This document shows, one piece after another, positions 8,374-17,754 of a stretch of DNA of 64,000 nt. The notes below the pieces were generated by a model. That model saw nothing but the letters and a program-made list of their open reading frames with translations, did not search any database and was not told where the DNA came from. Numbering within the stretch: the stretch's first letter is position 1; each line of letters begins with the position of its first letter. Made by a program: the position numbers and the translations under genes. This DNA comes from Armatimonadota bacterium (GTDB taxonomy: Bacteria; Armatimonadota; Fimbriimonadia; Fimbriimonadales; Fimbriimonadaceae): contig JACRPN010000012.1 in NCBI GenBank assembly GCA_016223145.1, positions 62,001 through 126,000 on the forward strand, read 5' to 3'.

Positions 8374-9518
8374 CGGCCGCATATTTGGCAGTCGCGTGGC
8401 TCGCGTCCGGCTGCGGAAACGCACCCGCCAGCCCCACTCCTCCCAGAACGCCTGCGGAGAGCGCGATGCGGCTCGTCCTTGGCCCGGAGCCCCTGCAGGT
8501 TCCCGCCGATTCCAAGCGGGTTCTGGTCGTCATCAATCTTGCCAGCGATGATAGCAAGGCGGTTGGCTCGGCGTACGTCAAGGCACGGAGCATTCCGCAT
8601 AGCAACGTAGTGACGCTTACAGCCTCGCTGGAAGAGAAAATCACCGCCAAAGAGTTCCGGGAGACCCTCGAAGGGCCGATCCGCGAAAAGATCAAAGCCC
8701 TAAAGCCAAAGCCGGACTTCATCGTGCTCGCCAGGGGATTGCCCCTGAAGTACTGGGACAAGGCGACGATTTCGGTCGATGCCGGGCTTTCGACCATGGA
8801 GATCAGGCGTGACCCCATCACCACGATCAAGGATGAGGCCCAGGTGCGCAGTTGGATCAGCCCGTACTTCGGGAAGAACGAGCCATTCTCCAGTGAGAAG
8901 TTTGGGTTTTATTTGGTGACGCGCCTTGATGGGTATTCCCTGGACGACGCCAAGGCACTGATCCAGAACTCCATGAACGCCAAACCGTCAAAAGGGCCTT
9001 TCCTGATCGACGTCGACCCCGGGAGGGTCCGTCCAGGCTACGATCGAACGCATGACACCCTGATCGAAGCCGTCAAGGTGCTCAGGAAGAAAGGCTTCGC
9101 CGTAGAGTTTGACGAGTCGGACAAGTTTGTCAGCGGGTCGTCTCCGGCCATGGGCTATGCCAGTTGGGGGAGCAACGACGGCCACTACCTCATCAGCAAC
9201 TACAAGGCGATCAAGTTCCAGCCTGGTGCGATCGGCGAGACGTTCGTCTCCACCAGCGCTCGAACTTTCAAACCCGTCACGAGCGGACAAAGCGTCATCA
9301 CCGATCTGATCCACAGCGGCATCACCGGAATCAAGGGTTATGTCGATGAACCCTACACGCTGGCCATGGCGCATCCGGACATCCTCTTTGACCGATATAC
9401 CAGTGGTTACACCTTGGCCGAGAGCTTCTACATGGCCTCGATGATGCTCAAATGGAAGGACTTGGTGGTCGGCGACCCGATCTGCAGGCCCTATGCGGCC
9501 GCCGGTTCCTCGAAGTGA
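8370..9518 (+). CDS. TIGR03790-family secreted lipoprotein
   Basis: GTG at 8370 is chosen because it forms a GTGA overlap with the preceding stop and yields an N-terminus VTAAYLAVAWLASGC, a lipoprotein signal with Cys15 as acylation site; the upstream ATG at 8286 would add an arginine-rich stretch lying in the GT2 gene. The 382-residue product contains PDFIVLARGLPLKYW, YASWGSNDGHY and GITGIKGYVDEPY, features of TIGR03790 proteins common in Planctomycetota, Verrucomicrobiota and Acidobacteriota. Their function is unknown. The 3' end overlaps the convergent sensor gene by 28 bases. Confidence 0.8.
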   Translation: MTAAYLAVAWLASGCGNAPASPTPPRTPAESAMRLVLGPEPLQVPADSKRVLVVINLASDDSKAVGSAYVKARSIPHSNVVTLTASLEEKITAKEFRETLEGPIREKIKALKPKPDFIVLARGLPLKYWDKATISVDAGLSTMEIRRDPITTIKDEAQVRSWISPYFGKNEPFSSEKFGFYLVTRLDGYSLDDAKALIQNSMNAKPSKGPFLIDVDPGRVRPGYDRTHDTLIEAVKVLRKKGFAVEFDESDKFVSGSSPAMGYASWGSNDGHYLISNYKAIKFQPGAIGETFVSTSARTFKPVTSGQSVITDLIHSGITGIKGYVDEPYTLAMAHPDILFDRYTSGYTLAESFYMASMMLKWKDLVVGDPICRPYAAAGSSK

Positions 9519-11458
9519 CCAGGCAAGGGATTCGTCTCGCGGACTGCCGATTCTGGAGCCTCGCTTCCGCCTTGGCCCAAGCTGGAAACTCGCGCTCGAT
9601 AGGCCAGAGGGACCCTTGTGGTTCCATCGCCAACCGGGATTCCGACGAGGGAGGCCATTGCGGCGCTTTCGTTGGCCCAGCTTTCCGCCTGCTTGCGATC
9701 GAGCCCAGGCAGAAGGACCAGGAACTCCCCTTCGGCCCGCGACGCGATGAGTCCTCCGGGCGGCAGTTTCGCGCTTAGCCTCTGAACATACGCCCGTGCG
9801 GCCTGTTCCAGGGCGGGTACGCCAAGGGTTTGCGCTTGCCGCTCCCGCTGGACAGGAACAAGCTGCACAACCATCGACGCTGGGCTCCGGGTCAGGGCTT
9901 CCCGGAGCTCCGACAAGGGGGCGATTCCACCTTGGAGCGAGTTGCCTTCAAGTTGAAGCAATGCTTGTCCGAGTTGAAGCGCCGCCATGCGTATCGTGTC
10001 AAATTCAAACGCGCCGACCGCGCCAGAGCGGGGCGACGAGGCAGATACAAAGCCGATGACGTCTTCGCCGCGACGAACCGCAACAAGGGCCGCCGAGCGC
10101 TGGCGGGTATGAACGACGTCATGAGGACGGACGCGGGCGTCCTCGTGGGTTGAGGGCATCCAGATGTCCGGCGCCCCGTGCGCGGTCCAACCGGTTTCGC
10201 CGGTACCTTCACCGAGGGTGAGGGCATCGGGGAGGAGGGTCTTGGCCCCATGAGATGCTACCAGGAGCCGTTCGCCGTCGTCAAGCCAGGTGATCACCAG
10301 GTTCTCGATGCTGCAGATATCGCGAAGCGCCAGCGCCGTGCGCGCCGCGAGGTGGTTGCGCGTTATGGAACCCCTTAAAACTGAAGCCAGTTCGAACTGG
10401 GTCTCTGCGCTCAGGGCACGCTTTCTGTAGTTCTGGAGCCGAGCGTCGTGGGCTAGGGAGCTTGCCAGATCGACCGCGACCTCATTGCAGGCATCCATCG
10501 CCTCCCGAAGCGCAGAAGCCTCGCCAAAGAGGGCTAGGAGCCCCACGACCTTTCCCTCGAAGATCAGCGGCAGGTTAGCCGAGCCGCCCGATGCATGCGC
10601 CAACAGCGCTTCTTCTTCTCCGTCCGAGGCCGAGCGCAAAACCTGCTCGCGCGCAAGTCGGAGGTTTGAGGGAAGTCCTGCATCCTCGATCAAAGCCGGC
10701 AGAGTTCCCTCGGATGCCGTGAGCGTAAGCCGATCGCTCAGCGATGACGGTTGAAAGACGGCGACGCCGCGAAGGTCGTGAGCCTGGCGAATGGAGCGCA
10801 CCAGCCGGTCGGTGAAGGTACCTTTTGTGCCGATCAGCAGCTTGTAGATGTCGAGCGCACGCGATTCCCGAGCCCGGAGGCTGGACAGGTCGCGGTATTG
10901 GTCCCTGAGCCTGCGGAAGCTCTCGCGCAATTCCATAAAGGCCTCGGGCGGCGGTCCCTGCTCGATGGAGGCCTGAACTTCGGCTTCGACAATCGGCCGG
11001 CTCTCGGTAACAACGATCCTGCGATGGTTGAGCAGCAGCCCGATCGTGAGCACGGCTGCCATCTGCCCATAGAAGCTGGCGGCCGGCTCCTTGCCGGGGT
11101 GAAAGATCGCGAAAGCTAACGCGAGACTCGAGGCCGCCAAAGGCGCCATAGCGGTTGGGAGCGATCCGAACCGAGCCGCAGCATAGGCGATTGGCGCCAG
11201 AACCAGGAAGCCAAACTGGTCCAGGTGGCCGGTGGAGGCCAAAGCGAAGGCGATCCAGACCGCATCGAGGGAGGCGAGAATCCCCGCGCCACCCGCGTTT
11301 CGGTGACCCGTGTTGGTGGCGATTTGGGTCACACAGCCGAGCAGACAGCCCGTCGAGGCGAGCAGAGCACAGGCGATCCAGGTCGTCCCGCCGCCAAGCG
11401 ACACGGCGACTGGCCACGCCACCGCCACGAGCAGCCTGACGAACAATTCCACCATCAA
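9491..11458 (-). CDS. Membrane sensor with two GAF-like domains and a degenerate GGDEF domain
   Basis: A 655-residue protein. Residues about 1-150 hold five or six hydrophobic helices, followed by a coiled coil (about 165-200, FRRLRDQYRDLSSLRARE). Two GAF-like modules follow (about 205-335 and 350-500, the second with ENLVITWLDDGERLLVASHG). The C-terminal domain (about 515-625) resembles a diguanylate cyclase fold, but the active-site motif reads RAEGEFLVLLPG, lacking the catalytic GGDEF residues. It probably senses or scaffolds rather than makes cyclic di-GMP. It has no kinase or methyl-acceptor domain. It starts 67 bases downstream of the glyS stop on the same strand. Confidence 0.7.
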   Translation of the reverse strand: MMVELFVRLLVAVAWPVAVSLGGGTTWIACALLASTGCLLGCVTQIATNTGHRNAGGAGILASLDAVWIAFALASTGHLDQFGFLVLAPIAYAAARFGSLPTAMAPLAASSLALAFAIFHPGKEPAASFYGQMAAVLTIGLLLNHRRIVVTESRPIVEAEVQASIEQGPPPEAFMELRESFRRLRDQYRDLSSLRARESRALDIYKLLIGTKGTFTDRLVRSIRQAHDLRGVAVFQPSSLSDRLTLTASEGTLPALIEDAGLPSNLRLAREQVLRSASDGEEEALLAHASGGSANLPLIFEGKVVGLLALFGEASALREAMDACNEVAVDLASSLAHDARLQNYRKRALSAETQFELASVLRGSITRNHLAARTALALRDICSIENLVITWLDDGERLLVASHGAKTLLPDALTLGEGTGETGWTAHGAPDIWMPSTHEDARVRPHDVVHTRQRSAALVAVRRGEDVIGFVSASSPRSGAVGAFEFDTIRMAALQLGQALLQLEGNSLQGGIAPLSELREALTRSPASMVVQLVPVQRERQAQTLGVPALEQAARAYVQRLSAKLPPGGLIASRAEGEFLVLLPGLDRKQAESWANESAAMASLVGIPVGDGTTRVPLAYRARVSSLGQGGSEAPESAVRETNPLPGHFEEPAAA

Positions 11459-11524
11459 GCTATTTGTCGGCAGAATTGCCGGGATTTTAATGCCGATTCG
11501 CCCTCCCGGCGCGGCTTAAGGGCG

Positions 11525-13642
11525 CTATCCCTCTTGCACAAGCAGGCTGAAGTCTCCCGCATGCGCCAGGACGTCGCAAGCGGCGTTGGCCAGGTTCAAC
11601 CGAGCTGTGCGGACGGCAACGTCGTCTACATTGATCATCGTATTCTCGAAGAAGGCGTTGATCGGTTCGTGTAGGGTGAGGAGCGTCTTGGCCAAGCCTC
11701 CAGCGTCTCTGGAGACCGCTTGCCCTGAGGCTGTCGGTCCGGTTGTCTGGAGAAATTTCAGCAGCGCTGTCCCGCTCTCGGAATCAAGTGTGGCTGGATC
11801 GATCGCTTCGATCGGCGTGAGGCGAGCGAAGTCCCGGCCTTTTCGAGCGGCGTCAGCGACGATGTTGATGGGACGAGTCGCAGTTTGAACGAGGCGACGG
11901 TCCTCCGCAAGGATCTCAAGGACTTCGGTCCGAAACAGCACGCCCTGAGGACCGAGGGCAGGAGCTTCAAGGCGGTCCAGGTGCAAGTTGCATGGGGCCA
12001 TTATCGCGGCGGCGAGACGGTCTGGCCGCACGTCCTTGAGCACGACCTCGTAGCGGTTGGCAAGGAGCTCGGAGGTACTCTCCACGACCGATGTAGTGAA
12101 ATTTACACCTTGCTGCTCGTAGGCTGAAGCCGCGTGTTCCAGGAATTGCTTGAGGTTAGGGAATCCACCGTCCCACCCAAGGCAGGCCTCGATGATCTGC
12201 GTGGCTCCGCGCCGCAGACCTATCGGATCGCTCGAACCCGAGGGCGCAAGACCGATCCCGAGGTAGCCCGCGAGCTTGTCTATCTGGTCTGCGATCAAAA
12301 GCCTCATCGCAGTCCGCCTTGAAGCGCCGGCCAGCGCCAGACAGCGCTCAAGGTCGTATTGAGCCGCAATAGCATCGCAAACAGGCTCAGGCAGGCCCTC
12401 GCGAAGCGCATATTGCCCTCCCACAATCCCTTGCAGGGAGGCCAGCTCACTCACCAGGCCGGTGCTCAGGTCAGCTTTCGCATATAGCCCGGCCAGTCGC
12501 GCCCACTCCACCTCTTGAGCCGCGCTGTTGGCAACATAAGTAGCGGTCGCTATACCTTCGCAGAGGCTTGCCAGGCGGTCTGCCCGCTGCCGGATGGTGC
12601 CTAGTGACTCCTGGAAGACGATGCCGGAGGTCTTCTCCAGGAACCCCTCTAGCGAGTGGCGCTTGTCCTCCTCGAAGAAGAACCGCGCATCGTTGAACCT
12701 CGCATTCAGCACCCACTCGTTGCCCGCGCGAACGGTGCCCTCTTCCCCTCCTCCACGGATAGAGATAAACCCGTTGGTGACCTTGCCCTGCGCGTCGCGG
12801 ATTGGGAAGAAACGCTCATGCTTGGCCATCGCGGTCACGAGTACCGGCTCCGGGAGCTCCAAGAACTCGGGCCTAAACCTTCCCTCGTGAGCTTCGGGCC
12901 ACTCGGTCAGATAGACGTTTTCCTCGATGAGCGCGGGTCGCAACTCGGGTGTGCCGGAAGCGCGTTCCTTAGCCCCATCGACGATGCGTTTGCGGCGCAC
13001 CTCAGGATCGGGCTCGACATAGCGCGCCCTCAGTTCCGCCAGCAGCTCCTTCAGCGTTCGTGCCCCAAACGGTTCGGGATGGAAGAAGTGGTGCCCTCGG
13101 CTCTCGAGACCGGCAGTAACGCCCTCCACGTCAATCGGTACGCAAACGCCGCCAAAGGACGCCAGGATCCAGCGGATCGGCCTGGCAAAGCGCATCCTGG
13201 AGTTCCCCCAGCGCATCGACTTCTCAAAGGTCAAAGCCCGAATCGCTTCCGGCAGCACTTCTGCGAGCACCTCAAGGGTCGGCCTGCCTGGGATGGACTT
13301 GGAGACCCAGGTGTAGCCCCCTTCCCGGCGGACCTGAGATGACTCAACGCCCATGCTCTTGCAGAAGCCCAGCAAGGGGCCCGCGGGGTTGCCACCGGCG
13401 TCAAAGGCTGCCTGCTCCGAGGGACCGCGCTTTTCCTCGGTCTTGCCGGGCTGCTCGGCGGCAACATCTTCCCAATGAACGATGAGCCTGCGGGGAGTCA
13501 TGAAGGGGCCCTGCCCCTCGCGAAACGCGATCCCCCGCTCGGCCAGGCGCCGGCCGACGTGCCCCTTCAGGTCGTGGGCGGCCTTTTCGACGAAGTTGGC
13601 GGGCAGTTCCTCGCATCCAAGCTCAAGCAGGAGTTCCGGCAT
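11525..13642 (-). CDS. glyS: Glycyl-tRNA synthetase beta subunit
   Basis: A 705-residue protein starting MPELLLELGCEELPANFVE, the invariant N-terminus of GlyS, with TPRRLIVHWEDV and FEKSMRWG (about 135-145) as further signatures. The beta subunit binds tRNA-Gly in the alpha2beta2 enzyme. The alpha subunit gene glyQ is not adjacent and not elsewhere in this window, so it must be unlinked. Two tRNA-Gly genes lie at 45849 and 46028. The C-terminus carries an anticodon-binding-like helical region (VDDVAVRTARLNLA). Confidence 0.95.
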   Translation of the reverse strand: MPELLLELGCEELPANFVEKAAHDLKGHVGRRLAERGIAFREGQGPFMTPRRLIVHWEDVAAEQPGKTEEKRGPSEQAAFDAGGNPAGPLLGFCKSMGVESSQVRREGGYTWVSKSIPGRPTLEVLAEVLPEAIRALTFEKSMRWGNSRMRFARPIRWILASFGGVCVPIDVEGVTAGLESRGHHFFHPEPFGARTLKELLAELRARYVEPDPEVRRKRIVDGAKERASGTPELRPALIEENVYLTEWPEAHEGRFRPEFLELPEPVLVTAMAKHERFFPIRDAQGKVTNGFISIRGGGEEGTVRAGNEWVLNARFNDARFFFEEDKRHSLEGFLEKTSGIVFQESLGTIRQRADRLASLCEGIATATYVANSAAQEVEWARLAGLYAKADLSTGLVSELASLQGIVGGQYALREGLPEPVCDAIAAQYDLERCLALAGASRRTAMRLLIADQIDKLAGYLGIGLAPSGSSDPIGLRRGATQIIEACLGWDGGFPNLKQFLEHAASAYEQQGVNFTTSVVESTSELLANRYEVVLKDVRPDRLAAAIMAPCNLHLDRLEAPALGPQGVLFRTEVLEILAEDRRLVQTATRPINIVADAARKGRDFARLTPIEAIDPATLDSESGTALLKFLQTTGPTASGQAVSRDAGGLAKTLLTLHEPINAFFENTMINVDDVAVRTARLNLANAACDVLAHAGDFSLLVQEG

Positions 13643-13711
13643 CGGTGGGTGAGTTTACCGGTGCGGCCGCCATCGTCGGGGCGGCGCCAATGTGATTCGG
13701 GATGCGGGATC

Positions 13712-13850
13712 GAGATGCCTCAACCTCTTCCGAAGTGAAGGCTTCAAAAGTGAATCTCCAGGATTGTGCTTCCGGCTCAGACAAGGCGGAGGCATCCAAT
13801 GGGCATCTCCAGGTTCAAAGCCTTCACCTCGAAAGAGGCGAAGGCATCTC
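13712..13850. repeat. Long imperfect hairpin in the divergent glyS/AraC spacer
   Basis: A left arm at 13712-13748 and a right arm at 13814-13850 are inverted copies over 37 bases with seven mismatches, most of them compatible with G-U pairing. A nested inverted pair (TGCTTCCG / CGGAGGCA) lies inside, and ATCTCCAGG occurs twice. The element fills half of the 287-base divergent intergenic region. It may be a small non-autonomous palindromic element or a structured leader; no coding potential is convincing. Confidence 0.6.
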
Positions 13851-13929
13851 ACACACCATGACGTAGATTCCTTCGGGGTAGCAGGCATGTGATGGCTCCG
13901 GATCGAGGCGGATGAGCTCATAATGGCGC

Positions 13930-14364
13930 ATGGACGCCGATCAGCCGGTGACGCCGAAGGAGAACCGAAGAAACGGGCCTTGTGCCATAGGCCTGTCCCT
14001 GTCCAGGGTCCCGGCGAAGCGATGGGTCACCCGCACGGGAGTGATGGAGTGTCTGCTGAAGGCCAAGGAGATGCTGGACGCCTGCCCGTCGGAAGCGGTG
14101 AGCCTGGAATCTCTCGCGAAAGAGGTTGGGCTTTCCGCCTTCCATCTGCAGAAACTCTTCAAGAGCGTGTATGGCGTCAGCCCGAGCGCCTATCTTTCCA
14201 CAGCGCGGATGGATCGGGCGCGGTGGCTCATCCTCCACGAAAACAGGACGGCAACCGAAGCCTGCGCTGATGTGGGATTCAGCAGCCTCGCCAGCTTCAC
14301 CCGGTCGTTCCGAAAGCGCTATGGCATCTCGCCGGGCACGCTGCGTCGCGGCAAGCAGGCATGA
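13930..14364 (+). CDS. AraC-family helix-turn-helix regulator
   Basis: A 144-residue protein consisting almost only of the AraC DNA-binding domain: first HTH around SLESLAKEVGLSAFHLQKLF (58-77) and second HTH around ATEACADVGFSSLASFTRSF (107-126), followed by the typical RKRYGISPGTLR end. No N-terminal effector domain is present, as in Ada-type or SoxS-like short regulators. Met39 (MECLLKAKEMLD) is an alternative start. Target genes are unknown; the divergent neighbour is glyS, across the palindromic spacer. Confidence 0.82.
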   Translation: MDADQPVTPKENRRNGPCAIGLSLSRVPAKRWVTRTGVMECLLKAKEMLDACPSEAVSLESLAKEVGLSAFHLQKLFKSVYGVSPSAYLSTARMDRARWLILHENRTATEACADVGFSSLASFTRSFRKRYGISPGTLRRGKQA

Positions 14365-14375
14365 GGCCGCCAAGA

Positions 14376-15383
14376 TCAGTCGAGGCTCACCATGGCCTCC
14401 CTTGCCGAGTCCTCCTCCGCGAGGTCGCCGCTGCGTTTGTAGCCCACCCAGAAGATCCCCCATGCAAGAGCCGAGAACGCCGCGAAGAGAATCTTCGCGA
14501 TCTCCGGCATGAGGGGGTTGAAGCTGAAAAACCCCTCGATTGGCGCAGCAATGTACATCATAAGCACCGCGGTGCCCAACAGGACGACTGCGTCTTTGCC
14601 CGCAGCCTTCAAGGCTTCTCCCCTCTTGCGGCGCCCAGGAGCGATGAGAGCCCAAGCCATCACATAGCCCGCGGAACCCGAGAGCACCAGGCCGCTCAGT
14701 TCGGTCACGCCGTGAGGCAGGATGCGAATGAGCAGGTAAGCGCCTCGCCCGACCTTTCGCGTTTCGAAGTAGAGCGAGCCAACGAGCGCTCCGTTGTTGT
14801 AGAGCAGCTGGCTGGTCACAATGCCAAACGAACCCGCTGCGGAGGCACCAGTGACAACCGAAGCGAACGGGTTGTTGCTGCTGTAAAAGAGCGTGCCCGC
14901 AAGGGACTGGCCCGCGTCGCGGGGCTCCATCTCTCCGTGCGTCCAGCCTTTGAAGTTCTCTTCAACTTGGGGTGGAACGAAGTGATTCCTGAGGTCCGGG
15001 CGGAAGGCGAGCATCGAGAACGCGAAGACGGCGGACCCCAAGAACACGATAGCGCTGGCAAGAACGAAGGGCCATCGGCGCCGAACGGTTCTCGCGCTGA
15101 CCTCGGGCAGTCGTGCCAGCGACCGCCAGATCGAGGGGCGCGGCGGGCGGTAAATCTGGGAGTAGGCCCGTGAGCAAAGGTCGTTCAGGAAAGCGATCAG
15201 TTGAACGTTCGAGCTCTTGGTCCTTGCCAAGGAGAGGTCTGACGAAACGGCTCTGTAGAGCCGCACAAAGTCCTTCAGCTCATCTGGCTTGAGGTTCGCC
15301 GGCGACACGTCGGCCCTGTCGCAAAGCATAGCCAGGCGCTTCCAATCCTGCTCTCGGCTGTTGAGGAAAAGAACCTCGTTCAC
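14376..15383 (-). CDS. SpoIIM-superfamily membrane protein
   Basis: A 335-residue protein with a soluble N-terminal part (residues 1-100) and about five membrane helices after residue 105. The core segments GTLFYSSNNPFASVV, GSFGIVTSQLLYNNG and LIRILPHGVTELSGLVLSG match the SpoIIM/DUF95 family, whose members occur widely outside spore formers, often with RDD and MoxR genes (not seen here). Function outside sporulation is unknown. Convergent with the AraC-type regulator, 11 bases apart. Confidence 0.82.
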   Translation of the reverse strand: MNEVLFLNSREQDWKRLAMLCDRADVSPANLKPDELKDFVRLYRAVSSDLSLARTKSSNVQLIAFLNDLCSRAYSQIYRPPRPSIWRSLARLPEVSARTVRRRWPFVLASAIVFLGSAVFAFSMLAFRPDLRNHFVPPQVEENFKGWTHGEMEPRDAGQSLAGTLFYSSNNPFASVVTGASAAGSFGIVTSQLLYNNGALVGSLYFETRKVGRGAYLLIRILPHGVTELSGLVLSGSAGYVMAWALIAPGRRKRGEALKAAGKDAVVLLGTAVLMMYIAAPIEGFFSFNPLMPEIAKILFAAFSALAWGIFWVGYKRSGDLAEEDSAREAMVSLD

Positions 15384-15453
15384 GACGAGCAGAGGGTACC
15401 CGCCATGGCCCTATGCAGGAGCCGGACGCTGCACCACATCCGGTTAGCTGCGC

Positions 15454-17034
15454 TCACTTGCCCGGTTTGTTCACCTTGGGGCGGGCAGGGTTGTTGGCAA
15501 TTTGCCAGCCGATGGCATAGATGGTACGGCCGACCCTTTCCATGCGCTGAAAGTCGATCTTCCAAACCTCGTCGCCGGGCTGGTGGTAATCCTCGTGCAC
15601 GCCGTTGAAGAAGAACGCGATCGGGATGCCCTTCTGGGCATAGTTGTAGTGGTCGCTGCGGTAATAGAACTGCTCGGGATCCTTGGGATCGTCGTACTTG
15701 TAGTCGAGCCGGAGGTTCAGGAGGTCCTTGTTGACCGAGGCGACGGTGTTCCCCAGATCGTCCGAAAGCATCCGCGAGCCGATGACGTAGATCGAGTTCC
15801 CGTCAGCAAGGTCTTTGTTGGCGGGTTTGGTGTCACCCGGGGCTTTCGAACGTCCCACCATGTCGATGTTGAGCTGCGTGACGATCTTGTCGATGGGTAC
15901 GGTCGGGTGTTCTGCAAAGTGAGCGGATCCCCAGAGCCCCTTTTCTTCACCGGCATGCCACACAAAGAGCAATGAGCGCTTGGGCTTTGGTCCGACTGCG
16001 AAGGCGTGGGCGATCTCCATCACCGAAACCGTGCCCGACCCGTCGTCGTCCGCACCGTTCCAGATGTGGTCGCCGGGGCCCTCACCGTAGGTTCCCACGT
16101 GATCGTAGTGCGCTCCAAAGGCCACGAATTCGGACTTCAGTTTGGGGTCCGTGCCACGGACGATCCCGACGACATTGCGGTACGTTAGCTTCTGCTGGGT
16201 CCCTGCAATGCTTAGGGAGGCCGAACGGTTCGGCGAGATCGAAACGGATGCGCCTGGGTCCTGCTCACGGATCCGTCGCCTCATCTCGTCAACCGTGAGC
16301 CCGCTTCCGGCCAGGATCGCTTCGGCGGCCGAGCCTCTGAGCAGAACGTTGGGCACGCCACCGCCGATCGAAAGCGTCGCGCCTCCACTCTCGGGCCCGA
16401 TGATCAGTAGGGCCCTCGCGCCTAGTTTCGTGGCGGCCCGGGTTGGGTCTTCGACATCGGGAATCTTGCCGCCGTAGACGTCCTCGGCGGGTAGACCTTT
16501 CGGAAGCCCCGAGATCACGAGCAATATCTTGTCCTTAACATCGCGCCCCGCGTAGGGGTCGATTCCCCTGGAGGGCGCCCGGAATCCAAAGCCAACGTAT
16601 TCGATCGCGCCCTGCACCGTTGCGGCGGGAAGGTAGGCGTCAAAGTCCTTACCGGCCTTTAGAGTCACCGAGCCGATCGTCAATGTGGTGTTGGCCTCGT
16701 CCAGCTTGGGCACCGTCGTTGAGATGTTCTGGAAGTAACTCCCGTTCTCAGCGCCTGGCTCAACTCCCCAAAGTCTGAGTTGAGCGGCAATGTACAGCGC
16801 GGCAATGTCCAGCCCCCGGCTGGGCGTGTTGCGGCCTTCTAGCAGATCGTCGGCGATGAACTCCAGGTGAGCCCGCAACCGATGGGCTTTGATCTCTTGA
16901 TTGGCGCCGAATTTTGGAGGGGCAGCCGGTGCCGCCGTTGCCTTCGAGGTCTGTGCGGCCTTGGAGGGTGTCTGCGCGGCGGTGACCCCGAAGGCGAGGG
17001 CGAGCAGGAGGAGGGGTAGGAACGAGCGTTTCAT
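15454..17034 (-). CDS. Secreted M28-family zinc metallopeptidase
   Basis: The ATG at 17034 is chosen because it gives a clean signal peptide (MKRSFLPLLLLALAFGVTAA); the frame is open a further 17 codons. A protease-associated domain (about residues 110-260) precedes the M28 catalytic core, which shows all co-catalytic zinc ligands: FGAHYDHVG, GADDDGSGT, WHAGEEKGLWG, IDMVGR and a late YRSDHYNY histidine. The enzyme likely acts as an aminopeptidase outside the cytoplasm. Length (526 aa) is normal. Encoded alone. Confidence 0.92.
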   Translation of the reverse strand: MKRSFLPLLLLALAFGVTAAQTPSKAAQTSKATAAPAAPPKFGANQEIKAHRLRAHLEFIADDLLEGRNTPSRGLDIAALYIAAQLRLWGVEPGAENGSYFQNISTTVPKLDEANTTLTIGSVTLKAGKDFDAYLPAATVQGAIEYVGFGFRAPSRGIDPYAGRDVKDKILLVISGLPKGLPAEDVYGGKIPDVEDPTRAATKLGARALLIIGPESGGATLSIGGGVPNVLLRGSAAEAILAGSGLTVDEMRRRIREQDPGASVSISPNRSASLSIAGTQQKLTYRNVVGIVRGTDPKLKSEFVAFGAHYDHVGTYGEGPGDHIWNGADDDGSGTVSVMEIAHAFAVGPKPKRSLLFVWHAGEEKGLWGSAHFAEHPTVPIDKIVTQLNIDMVGRSKAPGDTKPANKDLADGNSIYVIGSRMLSDDLGNTVASVNKDLLNLRLDYKYDDPKDPEQFYYRSDHYNYAQKGIPIAFFFNGVHEDYHQPGDEVWKIDFQRMERVGRTIYAIGWQIANNPARPKVNKPGK

Positions 17035-17220
17035 GGGGACCCCCGCGCCCCCCTGACGGAGACTGCTGAAATCGGTGTGGCCCAAGGGTCCAGCCTAGGT
17101 GGCCTTGGTTCATCGAGGGTAGTCCCCGAACTCCAAGAACAGCCCTTCTCAACAGTCCCCATTGGGGAGCAGCGTAGCTAACGATACCGAATCGCTCGCC
17201 GCTTCGGTTCCTCCTCGCTC

Positions 17221-17706
17221 TTAGTTTGGGATGCTATTGGAAGCGCTTTCCTTGTGCTTGCCATGCCCTGGGTCGAACTTCTCGATCAGGGCCAGGGTAA
17301 GGAGCGCGAGAACAGTCGCACAAGCCGCTACCAGAAGGAACGGTCCGGCGACGCTCACGCACATCGCGATGCCTGCCGTAGCCCAGATGCTGGCCGCCGT
17401 CGTGAGCCCGATGATCTCGGTGTCGTGCCGCAAAATGGCGCCCGCGCCGAGAAAGCCGATTCCGGTGACGACCTGCGCGGCTACGCGACTCTCCTCGCCG
17501 CCCATGGCCCTGCCGGCCTCAGAGAACAGGATCACCCCGATCGCCACGAGCATATGCGTCCTCACACCGGCAACGTGGCCGCTCCGCTCGCGCTCCCAGC
17601 CGATTATTCCTGCAAGCAGTGCGCCGATGCCGAGCTTGATCAGCAGTTCGAGCGCATGGGATAGGGACTCTGGGTCAAGCAAGCCGTCGAAAAGGTGGAT
17701 TTCCAT
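17221..17706 (-). CDS. MgtC/SapB-family membrane protein
   Basis: A 161-residue protein with four or five hydrophobic helices. The family signatures LAGIIGWERERSGHVAGVRTHMLVA and VVTGIGFLGAGAILRHD, GLTTAASIWATAGIAM are all present (each cited in part). MgtC-like proteins are linked to magnesium or cell-envelope homeostasis; the specific role here cannot be inferred. A VOC-family gene precedes it on the same strand by 48 bases. Confidence 0.9.
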   Translation of the reverse strand: MEIHLFDGLLDPESLSHALELLIKLGIGALLAGIIGWERERSGHVAGVRTHMLVAIGVILFSEAGRAMGGEESRVAAQVVTGIGFLGAGAILRHDTEIIGLTTAASIWATAGIAMCVSVAGPFLLVAACATVLALLTLALIEKFDPGHGKHKESASNSIPN

Positions 17707-17754
17707 TCCTCAGGGAAAGGACGAATACGGTTAGGAGTTAGGTGTCCTGTAGAC

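Noticed and set aside
7078-8424. 448-codon open frame on the minus strand across the acyltransferase and GT2 genes
   Set aside because: Antisense to two recognised genes, no motif, and arginine/histidine-rich composition.
13655-13921. 88-codon minus-strand open frame in the glyS/AraC spacer
   Set aside because: It spans the imperfect hairpin, has no ribosome site or recognisable motif, and its codons mirror the inverted arms.
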